From contig JAEZTB010000030.1 of assembly GCA_023443745.1 (NCBI GenBank), positions 186,001 to 250,000 on the forward strand: a DNA stretch of 64,000 nucleotides, in the 5' to 3' direction. Positions 25,032 through 34,712 of the stretch are shown one piece after another. Position 1 is the stretch's first letter; every line of letters begins with the position of its first letter. Source of the stretch: Bacillota bacterium (lineage in GTDB: Bacteria > Bacillota > Clostridia > DSM-8532). The position numbers and the translations under genes are program-made. A model generated the notes under the pieces. That model searched no databases, was not told where the DNA came from, and saw only the letters and a list, made by a program, of their open reading frames with translations.

Positions 25032-26606
25032 ATGAAAAAACTACTTGCATTTCTTTTGGTCCTTGTAATGATAACTGGTGTTTTCGCCGGTTGCGGATCA
25101 GAAAAGCCCCCTGCTACAGAAAACACACCATCACCCAGCCCAGAAAATGCCCAGACCGGGAATCCTCTTGATGCACCTGGCAGTTTGTCCTTTTTAGTTA
25201 TTCAACAAGCTGGTGCTCCACTTTCAGAAAGTATGCCGGTTATGAAGGAATTATCAGCAAGAACCAATACCAAACTTACCTTCACCAATGTACCCAAAGC
25301 AGATATGGCAACTAAAGTTCAGACATTGGTTGCAGCAAATCAATTACCAGACGTCGTTGAGTATGAAACCGAAAATCAGGGCACTGATTTAGTCAACTAT
25401 CTGGAATCAGGTACCTTTATTTACTTAAATGATTATCTCACCAAGGAAAAGACCCCCAACATCACCGCCTTATTTGAAAAATATCCTGCCTATAAAAAGG
25501 ATATGACGACAGATGACGGTAAAATTCCCGGTCTGGCGCAGCTTACAGAACGTCAGTGGCGTTGTGACTGGGTTATCAACAATACTTTTCTCACCGAACT
25601 GAATATGAATGCTCCAACTAATCTAGATGAGCTTTATAATTATCTGGTAGCTGTAAAGCAAAAGTATCCGGATGCAACTCCTATGGGGGTAGGGCCTTGG
25701 GCCGGTGACCGCAATGCCATCGTCAGACCGATTATGTATGCCTTTAACGTAACCAACGAGTGGTGGCTTTATAATGACGATAGCTACTTATTTGGCCCCT
25801 ATGAGAAACAGGAAGAATATAAAGCAGCTTTGAAGTACATAAATAAGCTCTATACTGAAGGCTTGATTGATCCCGAATTCTTCTCTATTTCTGCAGAAGC
25901 CACTAATGCAAAAATATCCAACAACAAAGTCGGCATTTTATACGGTTGGGCTGACGGTTATGGACAATGGGGCAAAAACGGTACTTGGGGCATTGATATG
26001 ATTCCATGCACTCCAATAAAAGGTCCTGATGGAAATGCCTATATGCGTGGTAACCCAAGAATGGCTGTTCAACCACATTATCTCACAAAGAATTGTAAAG
26101 ATATAAACAGAGCTATTGCCTTCTTTGATTACTGCTACAGCGAAGAAGCTACCAATCTTCTGAACTGGGGTATCGAAGGTACCCACTATATGACGATTAA
26201 TGGTGAACGCCAATACACTGATTCGATTATGAAGCATGATCAAGGTTATGTTATTGGAAGATATGCACAAGGTCTTGCTCACCCCAGATTTCCTATGATT
26301 ATCAATGCCCAGGCTGAGCTCATGGTTAACGGGGCTGAGACAGCAAAACATGTTGAATATATGAAGCAAGGCACTATTATGCCTGGCATCCCTCAACTTT
26401 ACTCAACCACCGAAGAAGAAGAAAAATATAAGGAAATTTATGCAGATATCAGTAATCTCTATAAAGAATACGAAGGGAAGCTGATTACTACAAAAGGCGA
26501 CTTTGATACGATATTTGCAGAATACATGGCAAAGCTTGAGGCCGAACAGGTCAAAGAAATGATTGAAATCAAGCATGCGCAGTATGAACGCTATAAAGCA
26601 AGATAA
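25032..26606 (+). CDS. Extracellular solute-binding lipoprotein, LplA/YtcQ type
   Basis: A lipoprotein signal (LVLVMITGVFAGC, acylated Cys at about residue 21) is followed by a Pro/Thr/Ser-rich tether and a large (~490-residue) type 1 sugar-binding fold of the LplA family, which binds oligosaccharides for the adjacent permeases. The size and the conserved FDYCYSEEATNLLNWGIEGTHY region fit that family. It is the last gene of the LacI-led unit; a strong bidirectional terminator follows. Confidence 0.92.
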   Translation: MKKLLAFLLVLVMITGVFAGCGSEKPPATENTPSPSPENAQTGNPLDAPGSLSFLVIQQAGAPLSESMPVMKELSARTNTKLTFTNVPKADMATKVQTLVAANQLPDVVEYETENQGTDLVNYLESGTFIYLNDYLTKEKTPNITALFEKYPAYKKDMTTDDGKIPGLAQLTERQWRCDWVINNTFLTELNMNAPTNLDELYNYLVAVKQKYPDATPMGVGPWAGDRNAIVRPIMYAFNVTNEWWLYNDDSYLFGPYEKQEEYKAALKYINKLYTEGLIDPEFFSISAEATNAKISNNKVGILYGWADGYGQWGKNGTWGIDMIPCTPIKGPDGNAYMRGNPRMAVQPHYLTKNCKDINRAIAFFDYCYSEEATNLLNWGIEGTHYMTINGERQYTDSIMKHDQGYVIGRYAQGLAHPRFPMIINAQAELMVNGAETAKHVEYMKQGTIMPGIPQLYSTTEEEEKYKEIYADISNLYKEYEGKLITTKGDFDTIFAEYMAKLEAEQVKEMIEIKHAQYERYKAR

Positions 26607-26616
26607 TATAGTGGAC

Positions 26617-26667
26617 AAAAAAGCAACAAGCCCGCAGGGAAAGACCTGCGGGCTTGTTGCTTTTTTT
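26617..26667. terminator. Strong bidirectional terminator
   Basis: A perfect 16-bp stem (GCAACAAGCCCGCAGG at 26623-26638 with its complement at 26645-26660), a 6-base loop, A6 before and T7 after. It serves the importer operon and the convergent MMPL unit. The stem is almost identical to that at 16475-16512. Confidence 0.95.
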
Positions 26668-28291
26668 ATCCATTATCTTTCCCGACAAACAGGGCTGTAA
26701 GCTTTTCCCAAAAGCTTTGCTCCTTTCGGACTTCTGCGGGTGGCGCTACCACAGGCTCCGGCTTTAACTCCGGAGTTTTAATGACGAACTGAACGGAATC
26801 TACCTTTTTACTGCTGTCGGCAAAAGAGACCGGCTCTGATAAAGGATTACCCTCAAGGTTAAAGTCATCCAATAAGCTTAAAGCTTCGTCCAAACCTTCC
26901 TTAAGCTCTTTCTGTCCATCGATTAGTTTTTGTATTTCATCAGGGATTAATCTCGCTCCGTCATACAAGGCATTCAGCCCATTACCCAATTTCACGAGGC
27001 CTGCATTTATGTCAGCCGCTCCTCTATTAAGCTCCGGACTTTTTTGAGCTGCTGCCGAAAGTCCTTCTGACAAAGCACTTAAGCCTTGTGCTGATTGAGA
27101 GACCCCTTTAGTGTAGGCCTCGAGGTTTGTTCCATAGCCTTGAAGCTGCTGTTTAAGCATTTCTACCTGTTGAGAATACGCAGATTGCTGCTCGGGCGGC
27201 AGACCTGTCAACAGCCCCTCCATGAGCTTTACGGTTCCTTCAGATAGTTGCGTATAACCGGCTGACAACTCTCCCCCATTTTTCCCAAGCTGGTTTATAC
27301 CTTGTGAAATTTGACCGGCGTTATCCGATATAGCTGCAACACCATCAGTATAGGCTTTGAGGCCTTTCTGGAATTCTGAGCTGCCCATTATTAAAGCCGA
27401 CGTACCCGATGCCAGCTTTTTAAGTCCGTCCGCAAGCTGCGATACACCCGCCTTGAGCTGTTCGGTGCCACTTACAAGCTCACCGGTGCCCTGGGATATA
27501 TCCGTCGAATCAAGCTTGATGTCCTGGGTATCAATCCCTATTAAGCTTTGTACGTCCACTGGTGTGACCGTTGTGGCAATGCCGTCCATTTCAAAATTTA
27601 TTGCGTCAAAGGTTATTGAATACTCTTTGGATGCACCTGGCATTACCATAAAGGCTAAGGTGTTGGTACTGCCTACAATAACACTCTGAGCACCTTCTGC
27701 TGAAATATTGCTGCACTTGTCAAGGGACAGGGGCAGTTGTACCTGGGCAAGATAGTTATCAACAAAATAAGGATTTGACATTTGATTGGAGGTAATCTTA
27801 ATATCTATTTTAATTCTTCCTGATTGACCCATTAAGTCTCTTGCATCTACCTGTTTCCCATCCAGAGAATAAACCATGGAGAATATAAAAGGAAGCTCAC
27901 TTTCTTTAAGAATCCCCTCATAATAAAACCCTCCATCCGACGCAGGCAATTGCCAGGTCACCTTGGTTCCGTCAATCTGGGGTTGCTCAGAGCCCGATAA
28001 GTTCTTAATTTCGGTATAATGCCCATAATCGGTATAAATTCCTTCATTGGGGGTGCGGATACGGTTTACAACGCTTAAATTCTGAATGCTGCCATCGAAA
28101 TTCAAGCTTGCATAGACAGTTTCATCCTTACTGAGCTCCACAGGTGTGCTTGAAAGAGCAGCCATTGCCTGATGAGCAACCAGAGCCTTCTGAGAGATTG
28201 CCGAAGAAGCCGTAGTCAGGCCAAAAAGCATGGCTGTTGCCCATGACAGGCTTAATACTCTTTTTAAAACTGCTCCAGATATCTTTTTCAT
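26666..28291 (-). CDS. Exported heptad-repeat protein (YhgE/Pip-like)
   Basis: A 541-residue protein with a signal-like N-terminus (residues ~5-37) and a long region (~225-480) of repeated L-x-x-G heptads such as QLADGLKKLASG and QLSEGTVKL, the pattern of YhgE/Pip-type proteins, forming extended coiled helices outside the cell. No clear C-terminal membrane helix is present, unlike full YhgE. The start at 28291 has GGGAG upstream, and the gene begins 4 bases after the MMPL exporter ends. TetR-MMPL-heptad protein units are common in Firmicutes; the heptad protein is thought to act as an adaptor, but the substrate is unknown. Confidence 0.8.
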   Translation of the reverse strand: MKKISGAVLKRVLSLSWATAMLFGLTTASSAISQKALVAHQAMAALSSTPVELSKDETVYASLNFDGSIQNLSVVNRIRTPNEGIYTDYGHYTEIKNLSGSEQPQIDGTKVTWQLPASDGGFYYEGILKESELPFIFSMVYSLDGKQVDARDLMGQSGRIKIDIKITSNQMSNPYFVDNYLAQVQLPLSLDKCSNISAEGAQSVIVGSTNTLAFMVMPGASKEYSITFDAINFEMDGIATTVTPVDVQSLIGIDTQDIKLDSTDISQGTGELVSGTEQLKAGVSQLADGLKKLASGTSALIMGSSEFQKGLKAYTDGVAAISDNAGQISQGINQLGKNGGELSAGYTQLSEGTVKLMEGLLTGLPPEQQSAYSQQVEMLKQQLQGYGTNLEAYTKGVSQSAQGLSALSEGLSAAAQKSPELNRGAADINAGLVKLGNGLNALYDGARLIPDEIQKLIDGQKELKEGLDEALSLLDDFNLEGNPLSEPVSFADSSKKVDSVQFVIKTPELKPEPVVAPPAEVRKEQSFWEKLTALFVGKDNG

Positions 28292-28295
28292 AACA

Positions 28296-30380
28296 TTAAA
28301 CTCCCTTCTTATCATGAGCGATAATATTTTTTGTATTAAGGGTCGTACGCATAATGACTTTATCAAACAAAGCAAGAAGTGCAGGCAGCACAACAAGCAC
28401 CAAGATACCGGACAGTGCTGCTCCTCTCCCCAATAGATTGCCGATTTCACTAACAGCGCTTATCTCGGAGATAATCCCCAACGTATATCCGGCGACAGTA
28501 AGTATAAGCGCGGAAACCGTCACAGAAATTCCTGCGGTTTTTATAGCCGATACTGCCGCCTGTTTGGGCTTCTCCAGTCTCCTATACTCCATATAACGGT
28601 TTGACAAAAGTATGGCATAATCAATGGTTGCACCAAGCTGAAGCGAGCTTACCACGAGATATCCGATATAGATAAGGCTGGAACCCTGAAAATAGGGAAT
28701 GCTCATATTAATCCATATAGACGCTTGAATAACCGACACAAGCAAGATAGGCAGGGACAGGGACTTAAAGGTAAAAAGAACAATGAGACCTACAGACAGT
28801 ATTGAAAAAAACATGACCAATCTGCTGTCCTTTTCGACACTCTCCTTGATGTCCACTATGCTTGTGGCTTTACCCGCTACGAACCATTTATCAGGATAAT
28901 ATTTCTGAGCGGCTTTACGTATTTCTTCCACCGCTTCATAGCTTTCTTTCGTTTCGCCATCACTATTAATAAGCACAATCATCCGGCTGTAATGCTCTGA
29001 TAGAAATTGATCCTTGACCGATTGGGGCAGTAATGTTCGAGGAATCCGATGATCAACCAGGGTGACCAAGGACTGAACATCCCTGATTGTTCTCTTTGAC
29101 TTCAGCTCATTGGCCAGGGCAAATTCCGAGGAACTATCATCATTAGCAATGAGTAGCATGACAGGGTTGTATATCCCAAATCTATCATGCATTTTTTGAC
29201 GTTGTTCGTCTTTAACACCCTGTCCTGAGCTTCCAGAGGTATCTCCATAGAGGAATTCATTATTTGCCTGAGCCAAATAAGCAGGTATTACAAGGATGAC
29301 AGCAACAATTAAAATAATTGTTCTCAGCTTTACGACCAGCTTGCCGAAACGGCCAAATGAAGGCACGAGAGGTCTATGCTTTGTTTTGTCTATAAGCTTG
29401 TTAAGTATGTAGATTAAAATTGGCATCAGAATAATCACACATATAAAGCTTAAAGTAATTCCTTTGGCAAGCACCAGACCTAAGTCCGTCCCTATTCTAT
29501 ATTGCATAAACAAAAGCGCCAAAAAGCCCGCAATGGTGGTCAGCGCGCTGGCAGAAATGGAGGATATGGAGTTTTTAACAGCTATGGTTAAGGCAGCCAT
29601 TACATCAGAACCAGCTTCTCTTTCCTCATTATAACGATGGAAGAGGAAGATGGAATAGTCCATTGAAACAGCAAGCTGTAAAACGGCTGCTATGGCCTGG
29701 GTAAGAAAAGAAATCTGGGAAAACATGATATTGCTGCCCATATTAATTGCGATAGAGATCCCAATAACCGCTAAATAAATCAATGGCTCTATCCATGAGG
29801 CGGAGGCGAGCATTAAAATGAGTACACATAAAGGAAAGACAATAATGATAATCATAAAAATCTCGCCGCTCAAAACCTCCCTCATGTGCCTTGTTTCCTC
29901 AGCAGATCCTGAAATAACCGCTTTTTCACCTGCAACCTTACGAATTTCGGTTAGCGCAGTTCCCGTTTTAAGGCTATAATCGTTCTCAGAAAACTGAACC
30001 TTAAAGAGAGCCGACCTCTCTTTATAAAACCCATTACGTATAGAATCCCCTATCATGTTCTCCGGTACCGTAACATCCGCAACATCGTCCAACCAGGTTA
30101 CAGACTTTATTCCACTGATACTCATTAATTTTTCTTTGATCCCAAGAGCCTCTGCTATGGAGACATCTTCTACCATAACATCTACCATGCCGGGATATCC
30201 AAATTCCTGGGTCATAAGTGTAATGGCCCGTTTAGTCATTGAATCTTCCGGCAGATATTCGGCTAAGTCATAATTTACAAAAACTGTTTGCATTGCTATC
30301 AGACTAAACACAACCAAAACCCCGAATACAGCAAGTATGGCATATCTGAACTTTATAACTTTTGATGTGAAGCGTTCCAT
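28296..30380 (-). CDS. MMPL/RND-family membrane exporter
   Basis: A 694-residue transporter with two repeats, each consisting of one helix, an extracellular domain and five clustered helices. The N-terminal VNYDLAEYLPEDSMTKRA and the intramembrane AVSMDYSIFLFHRYNEE and GATIDYAILLSNRYMEYR are hallmark MMPL/RND motifs, with the proton-relay Asp in each D-Y pair. Such pumps use the proton gradient to export lipids, peptides or amphiphilic drugs. It lies between its probable TetR repressor and the heptad-repeat protein. Confidence 0.93.
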   Translation of the reverse strand: MERFTSKVIKFRYAILAVFGVLVVFSLIAMQTVFVNYDLAEYLPEDSMTKRAITLMTQEFGYPGMVDVMVEDVSIAEALGIKEKLMSISGIKSVTWLDDVADVTVPENMIGDSIRNGFYKERSALFKVQFSENDYSLKTGTALTEIRKVAGEKAVISGSAEETRHMREVLSGEIFMIIIIVFPLCVLILMLASASWIEPLIYLAVIGISIAINMGSNIMFSQISFLTQAIAAVLQLAVSMDYSIFLFHRYNEEREAGSDVMAALTIAVKNSISSISASALTTIAGFLALLFMQYRIGTDLGLVLAKGITLSFICVIILMPILIYILNKLIDKTKHRPLVPSFGRFGKLVVKLRTIILIVAVILVIPAYLAQANNEFLYGDTSGSSGQGVKDEQRQKMHDRFGIYNPVMLLIANDDSSSEFALANELKSKRTIRDVQSLVTLVDHRIPRTLLPQSVKDQFLSEHYSRMIVLINSDGETKESYEAVEEIRKAAQKYYPDKWFVAGKATSIVDIKESVEKDSRLVMFFSILSVGLIVLFTFKSLSLPILLVSVIQASIWINMSIPYFQGSSLIYIGYLVVSSLQLGATIDYAILLSNRYMEYRRLEKPKQAAVSAIKTAGISVTVSALILTVAGYTLGIISEISAVSEIGNLLGRGAALSGILVLVVLPALLALFDKVIMRTTLNTKNIIAHDKKGV

Positions 30381-30391
30381 AACTTCCTCTC

Positions 30392-30970
30392 CTATAGCCT
30401 TTTATGAATGTCGCCGAATATAACGGTTAAAAATTCCGATAGTAATTCTTCAAGCCTCTCATTGTCGTTTTCACTTTTTCTTAAAATAGTAAGAATGCCC
30501 TCAATGACGGCAATTGCCAAAGAATGCGAAAGAAGCGGGTCAGCCTTCTTGAGATGCAGTTTTGGTACAAGGTCCATATGGATACGCTGACAGACCAATT
30601 CAACAAGAGTTGTTTTGATATTTTCGTATCTGGATCCGGCACTTCCATCCATCAGAATTAAAAATTCCATCCGGTCCTTTTTAAAGATATCGGTAATGGC
30701 CCGGGTTATCTGACCAATACTGATAGTTGAGACAAGATCATCGGCTGCAATCTCTATGGATACAAGACTGCGCAGATTCTCTACTGTATTTGAAAGCAGA
30801 CTTTCAAACAAGTGTTCCTTACTTGAGAAATAGGAGTAAATATTTCCGACTGTAATCCCTGCTGCAGCCGCAATATTGCGCATGGAGGACTGGGTATAGC
30901 CGGCCACCAAGAACTCCTCCAAAGCCGCTTCATTAATTCTATTACGTATTTCGTCCTTTTGTATTTGCAT
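30392..30970 (-). CDS. TetR family regulator of the MMPL unit
   Basis: The HTH region is clear (MRNIAAAAGITVGNIYSYFSSKEHLFESL). A promoter with TTGACT (31030-31025) and TATGAT (31007-31002), 17 bases apart, puts the RNA start near 30995. This excludes upstream in-frame starts and supports the ATG at 30970 (protein of 192 residues); an ATG at 30988 remains possible. The gene ends 12 bases before the MMPL exporter, so the three genes form an operon that is probably autoregulated. Confidence 0.88.
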   Translation of the reverse strand: MQIQKDEIRNRINEAALEEFLVAGYTQSSMRNIAAAAGITVGNIYSYFSSKEHLFESLLSNTVENLRSLVSIEIAADDLVSTISIGQITRAITDIFKKDRMEFLILMDGSAGSRYENIKTTLVELVCQRIHMDLVPKLHLKKADPLLSHSLAIAVIEGILTILRKSENDNERLEELLSEFLTVIFGDIHKRL

Positions 30971-31001
30971 TACTAAACACCCATTCATTATTGCTTTCTC
31001 T

Positions 31002-31030
31002 ATCATATCAAGTAAAACATTTCCAGTCAA
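31002..31030 (-). promoter_or_regulatory. Promoter of the TetR-MMPL operon
   Basis: On the minus strand, TTGACT (31030-31025) and TATGAT (31007-31002) are separated by 17 bases. Confidence 0.75.
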
Positions 31031-31095
31031 TAGCAAACAGGCGTTTAATTTTACGAGATAAAAAGTGGGCAGCTATGATACGGTAATGGGCGATC

Positions 31096-31797
31096 CTACT
31101 TCTTAGACCTGCGCCACACGTTTTCTATCATACTTTGAAGGCCTGTTTCCTTTATCATATTGACCATATCCGCAGTTCTCTCCATATTGAACTTTCTTAA
31201 AATACTGCCGGTATGAGCTTTTACCGTCACCAGCTCAACCATTCTGGCCTCTGATATCTCCTTTTGCTTCTTGCCCCCCACCAGCAGTCTAAGTACATCC
31301 AGCTCAGATGCTGTCAGCGTGGAGATAATGTTTGCCATATACAGCACGCTGCCTTTGTATGCGGCTATCTCCTTCATTCTCTTTCTGATGATATTCCCGA
31401 CATATGAGTTTATACAGGATTCATCCTTATATGCAGCTCTTACAGCCTCCAGTATCTTTGATGATGAAGCGGTTTTAAGTACATAATCCACTGCGCCGGC
31501 CTCTATGGCCTCCAGTATAATATCCTCTTCCTCATGACATGAAAGCATAATAATCTTCAAATTCGGATACTCATTCAGTATTTTTTTGCAGGTACAGATT
31601 CCTTCCGTCTTATATGTCATCTCAATATCCAGAAGAATAACGTCCGCCTTTTTGGTATGCAATATCTCTTCCAGCTGTTCGCCGTCGTATGCCCTTCCGA
31701 TCACCTCTATATCCCTTTCATAGGAAAGAAGATTGTAGTATATGTCATTCAACGGCTGAAAATCCTCTACGATGATGCATCTGATAATATCCATCAT
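31096..31797 (-). CDS. LuxR/NarL-family response regulator
   Basis: A receiver domain at residues ~5-125 has the phospho-acceptor Asp57 (VILLDIEM) and the acidic pair near residue 11. A C-terminal LuxR-type HTH (LTASELDVLRLLVGGKKQKEISEA) follows from ~165. It overlaps the kinase gene by 4 bases (ATGA). As the last gene of a sugar importer cluster with its own binding protein and sensor, it probably activates the importer or nearby polysaccharide-degradation genes in response to a sugar. Confidence 0.92.
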   Translation of the reverse strand: MMDIIRCIIVEDFQPLNDIYYNLLSYERDIEVIGRAYDGEQLEEILHTKKADVILLDIEMTYKTEGICTCKKILNEYPNLKIIMLSCHEEEDIILEAIEAGAVDYVLKTASSSKILEAVRAAYKDESCINSYVGNIIRKRMKEIAAYKGSVLYMANIISTLTASELDVLRLLVGGKKQKEISEARMVELVTVKAHTGSILRKFNMERTADMVNMIKETGLQSMIENVWRRSKK

Positions 31798-33293
31798 CCT
31801 CTCCCTCCGGCTTTGGGAATATAAATATTGATTGTCGTTCCCTCGCCTAATTTGCTGTCAGCCTCAATAATCCCACCAAAGGCCTTTATGATTTTCTGGC
31901 AGTAGGACAATCCCACTCCCCAGTTGGATACCGTCGGCTTTGTAGAATAAAACGGCTCAAACACCTTGCCTAAGTCCTCTCGTTTTATGCCGATGCCATT
32001 GTCAGTCACGGCGATAACCGTATAGCTGTTCTGTTCCTTTGCCAGCAGCCTGATGCCCGGATTTTCACATTTTGAACACGCTTCGATTGAGTTAATGAGA
32101 ATATTCTCAATAACCCTTTCAAACTGCTTTTTATCTATATACAGTATCATGTCGTTATTGGATTCAAATGTGAAATCTATTCTCGGATTTGTTTTTTCCA
32201 TCTTTCTTATGACATTACAAATCACGGTACTTAAAGGCACATAATCATACCGGAGCTTTAGCGTTCCCATCCTGTGGGAGAGTGAACCAAGCCGCTCCAC
32301 CGCCCCTGTACATATATTATCAATCTCCGTAAGAATATCCCCTTTTCGTTTATCGAAGTCCTCTCCCTGTTTAAGGCTATCCAGCTGCTCCGCAAGCAGC
32401 TTTACCGCAATAAACTGATTTTTTATCGAGTGGGAGAACACTTGTATCCCCTCATGTGCCGTGTCCATCTGCCTTTGAAAATTAACCTTACTTTTCCTTA
32501 CATTGATTTCGAAAATATTGTATCTCATCATTGCATATATCAGGATTCCTATTGCAAATATAACAAAATAGGTTATAAATGAAAACAAAAACCTATTATA
32601 GGGCGCACTTATTCTGGGAAACATAAAATAGCGCGTCGACAGCACATTGTGGTTTGGAAACCAGTAGAACAGTATAAAAAACAAAATATGTATGGGCACA
32701 ATCCCTATAATCATGTATAAAAATTTTCGTCTCAATATGGGTATCATACCTTTATAGGAATGGATCAAAAGAACCACCGAGATTATCAGATACGCCTTGA
32801 TTGCTAAGTTGAACGCCAGATTCAAAACCTTGTAGAGCCTGACAATGTTCTGATTTATTTCAGAAAATAGCATTGGGCGAGTGATCCCATAAAACAAGCG
32901 TATTATTCCCGGTTCATAAAATACCACCATAAGGACGGGGATAAATACCATAGAAATCGTCATTATGCGCCGTATCTTTTTATTTATAATATACGGCAGC
33001 GGAAAGCATACCGCGCTGTACATATATAATGCGGTTCCTATGTTCATTATTCTGTATGTCTTTGATATATCCAGATTAAGGTAATAATTAAGCTTCCAGA
33101 CAAACGGCGATATACTCTCAAAAAAGTTGCTTTGCGTATAGCTGCTTATATATTCGTTATATAAAGCAAGCCCTATTCCGGCAAGAAAAAATCCGGCTAC
33201 CAGAAAATAAAACCATACATTATTTTTACTCTTGAAGTTTCTCACAACTAAAAACACGCTTAAGGTAATAAATGTTAAAAATAAGTATATCAT
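31794..33293 (-). CDS. Sensor histidine kinase with multi-helix membrane input domain
   Basis: The first ~260 residues contain about seven to eight membrane helices and extracellular loops. The transmitter has the phospho-acceptor motif FSHSIKNQF (His near residue 284) and the ATP-binding boxes NILINSIEAC (N), DNGIGI (G1) and GVGLSYCQKI (G2). It follows a lipoprotein solute-binding gene by 10 bases, so the binding protein may present sugar to the kinase's membrane domain, as proposed for the three-part sugar-sensing systems of cellulolytic clostridia. The kinase-regulator pairing is certain from the 4-base overlap. Confidence 0.92.
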   Translation of the reverse strand: MIYLFLTFITLSVFLVVRNFKSKNNVWFYFLVAGFFLAGIGLALYNEYISSYTQSNFFESISPFVWKLNYYLNLDISKTYRIMNIGTALYMYSAVCFPLPYIINKKIRRIMTISMVFIPVLMVVFYEPGIIRLFYGITRPMLFSEINQNIVRLYKVLNLAFNLAIKAYLIISVVLLIHSYKGMIPILRRKFLYMIIGIVPIHILFFILFYWFPNHNVLSTRYFMFPRISAPYNRFLFSFITYFVIFAIGILIYAMMRYNIFEINVRKSKVNFQRQMDTAHEGIQVFSHSIKNQFIAVKLLAEQLDSLKQGEDFDKRKGDILTEIDNICTGAVERLGSLSHRMGTLKLRYDYVPLSTVICNVIRKMEKTNPRIDFTFESNNDMILYIDKKQFERVIENILINSIEACSKCENPGIRLLAKEQNSYTVIAVTDNGIGIKREDLGKVFEPFYSTKPTVSNWGVGLSYCQKIIKAFGGIIEADSKLGEGTTINIYIPKAGGRG

Positions 33294-33303
33294 AGCTGTG
33301 CTT

Positions 33304-34602
33304 TTACCGGGCTGACCAGAAAGCCGCCGATTCCTTTTTTATTTTTTCTATAAAGTCCTTTGGAGCAAGCTCACCAAAAAACAGCTTATCATTAAGGGGA
33401 AGAAATACATTGGTCCACCACTCCGGCATATCCATCCATACACCATCATAGGATTTGTAAGGCCGGGATATCTTTTCCCTGTATATTTTTACATCTTCAA
33501 GCTCTTCTGGATAATTTACATCCTTCCTCGCTGAAATGGTACCGGTCATTTCGCTGAATTTCTGTGCGTTCTCCCTTTTAGATATATACTTCAAAAAAGA
33601 AACTGCTCCGCTGATATTTTTTGCTCCGCCGGGAATAGCACAACCGATATAGGCAACCTCGACTTCAGTATTTTTCCCTATTCCCCCTTTGACCTCCGGA
33701 AAGGAAAAAAAGCCATATGAAAAATCCTGTTTTGTATGAAGCTTCGTTTCAGACGGAATCCAGGTTGAGCAAAGCAAGCTCCCTGAATTCCCTTTAGCCC
33801 ATTCAATTTGAGCATTCGGCCACTCGCTGCTCTTGTACCCCTCTTGAAAATAATGCTTTCCCGCACCGCTCATATCGTATATCATTTCAGCCGCTTCAAG
33901 GTATCCCGGAGCTTCCCATGCGCTTCCGTCCCTGTCCTCGGCAGCAAGCTTCAACGCACCCGTGCCCAATACCCTCTGCACTGCCCAGCAATAGTAATAT
34001 GCATTATAAAAATTAATGCTTCCATCAGCCGCCAGAGGATTAATGTTGTCACTGCGCAGCATCTCATTATTTCTTAAAAATTGATCCCAGGTTTCAGGGA
34101 CGGACAAACCATATCGCTTATACAAATTCTTATCATAAAAAAAGCCTGAGGTAATGGACTCGTAAGGAAAAAAGTACATCTTCTCTCCGTCCGCATAGAG
34201 CTCCGGCAATTCCTTATCAAAGATATCCGCCGCGCCCTCCATCACTTTATTTAAATCAACTGCTTCCAAATTTCCTGATGAAATCGCAGCCCCGATTTCA
34301 TTAAAATCCTGATCAACTAAATCAGGCGGATCTCCCATCATAAATCGGCTTTTTACTTTGGTGAGAACATTCCGCCCAACATAGTCTATCTGTATATGTA
34401 TACCTGTTTCATCCTCGAAGCTTGAAGCCATCTGTTTTAAAAATTCAGCCTGAGGCTCCTTTGAATTCCACATGGTAAGATATTCAACATCCCCCCTGCC
34501 TCCAGCCGCATCTCCCCTGTCCTTACAGCCATATAATGAAATAAGACAAGTCAGAACAAACACAAGTACCAGTATTCTCCTTAATAAACACAGCTTACTC
34601 AT
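33304..34602 (-). CDS. Solute-binding lipoprotein, probable sensor component
   Basis: A lipoprotein signal ending in SLYGC is followed by a type 1 sugar-binding fold (residues ~35-433). It is paralogous to the binding protein at 36671-37987; both share the MW(N/E)S(K/T)EPQ opening. Its position, directly before the kinase and after the two permeases, suggests it informs the kinase rather than, or as well as, feeding the transporter. ATG at 34602 is preferred over an adjacent TTG. Confidence 0.88.
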   Translation of the reverse strand: MSKLCLLRRILVLVFVLTCLISLYGCKDRGDAAGGRGDVEYLTMWNSKEPQAEFLKQMASSFEDETGIHIQIDYVGRNVLTKVKSRFMMGDPPDLVDQDFNEIGAAISSGNLEAVDLNKVMEGAADIFDKELPELYADGEKMYFFPYESITSGFFYDKNLYKRYGLSVPETWDQFLRNNEMLRSDNINPLAADGSINFYNAYYYCWAVQRVLGTGALKLAAEDRDGSAWEAPGYLEAAEMIYDMSGAGKHYFQEGYKSSEWPNAQIEWAKGNSGSLLCSTWIPSETKLHTKQDFSYGFFSFPEVKGGIGKNTEVEVAYIGCAIPGGAKNISGAVSFLKYISKRENAQKFSEMTGTISARKDVNYPEELEDVKIYREKISRPYKSYDGVWMDMPEWWTNVFLPLNDKLFFGELAPKDFIEKIKKESAAFWSAR

Positions 34603-34712
34603 CAAGGTTTATCAACTCCGACAGGTTTTATTGATTATAAAGGATTCCGCTATATTGTATATTACCATTTTTTATTTAATAAAATCTCAAATTTTTACCA
34701 TGCGTGTCGCAC

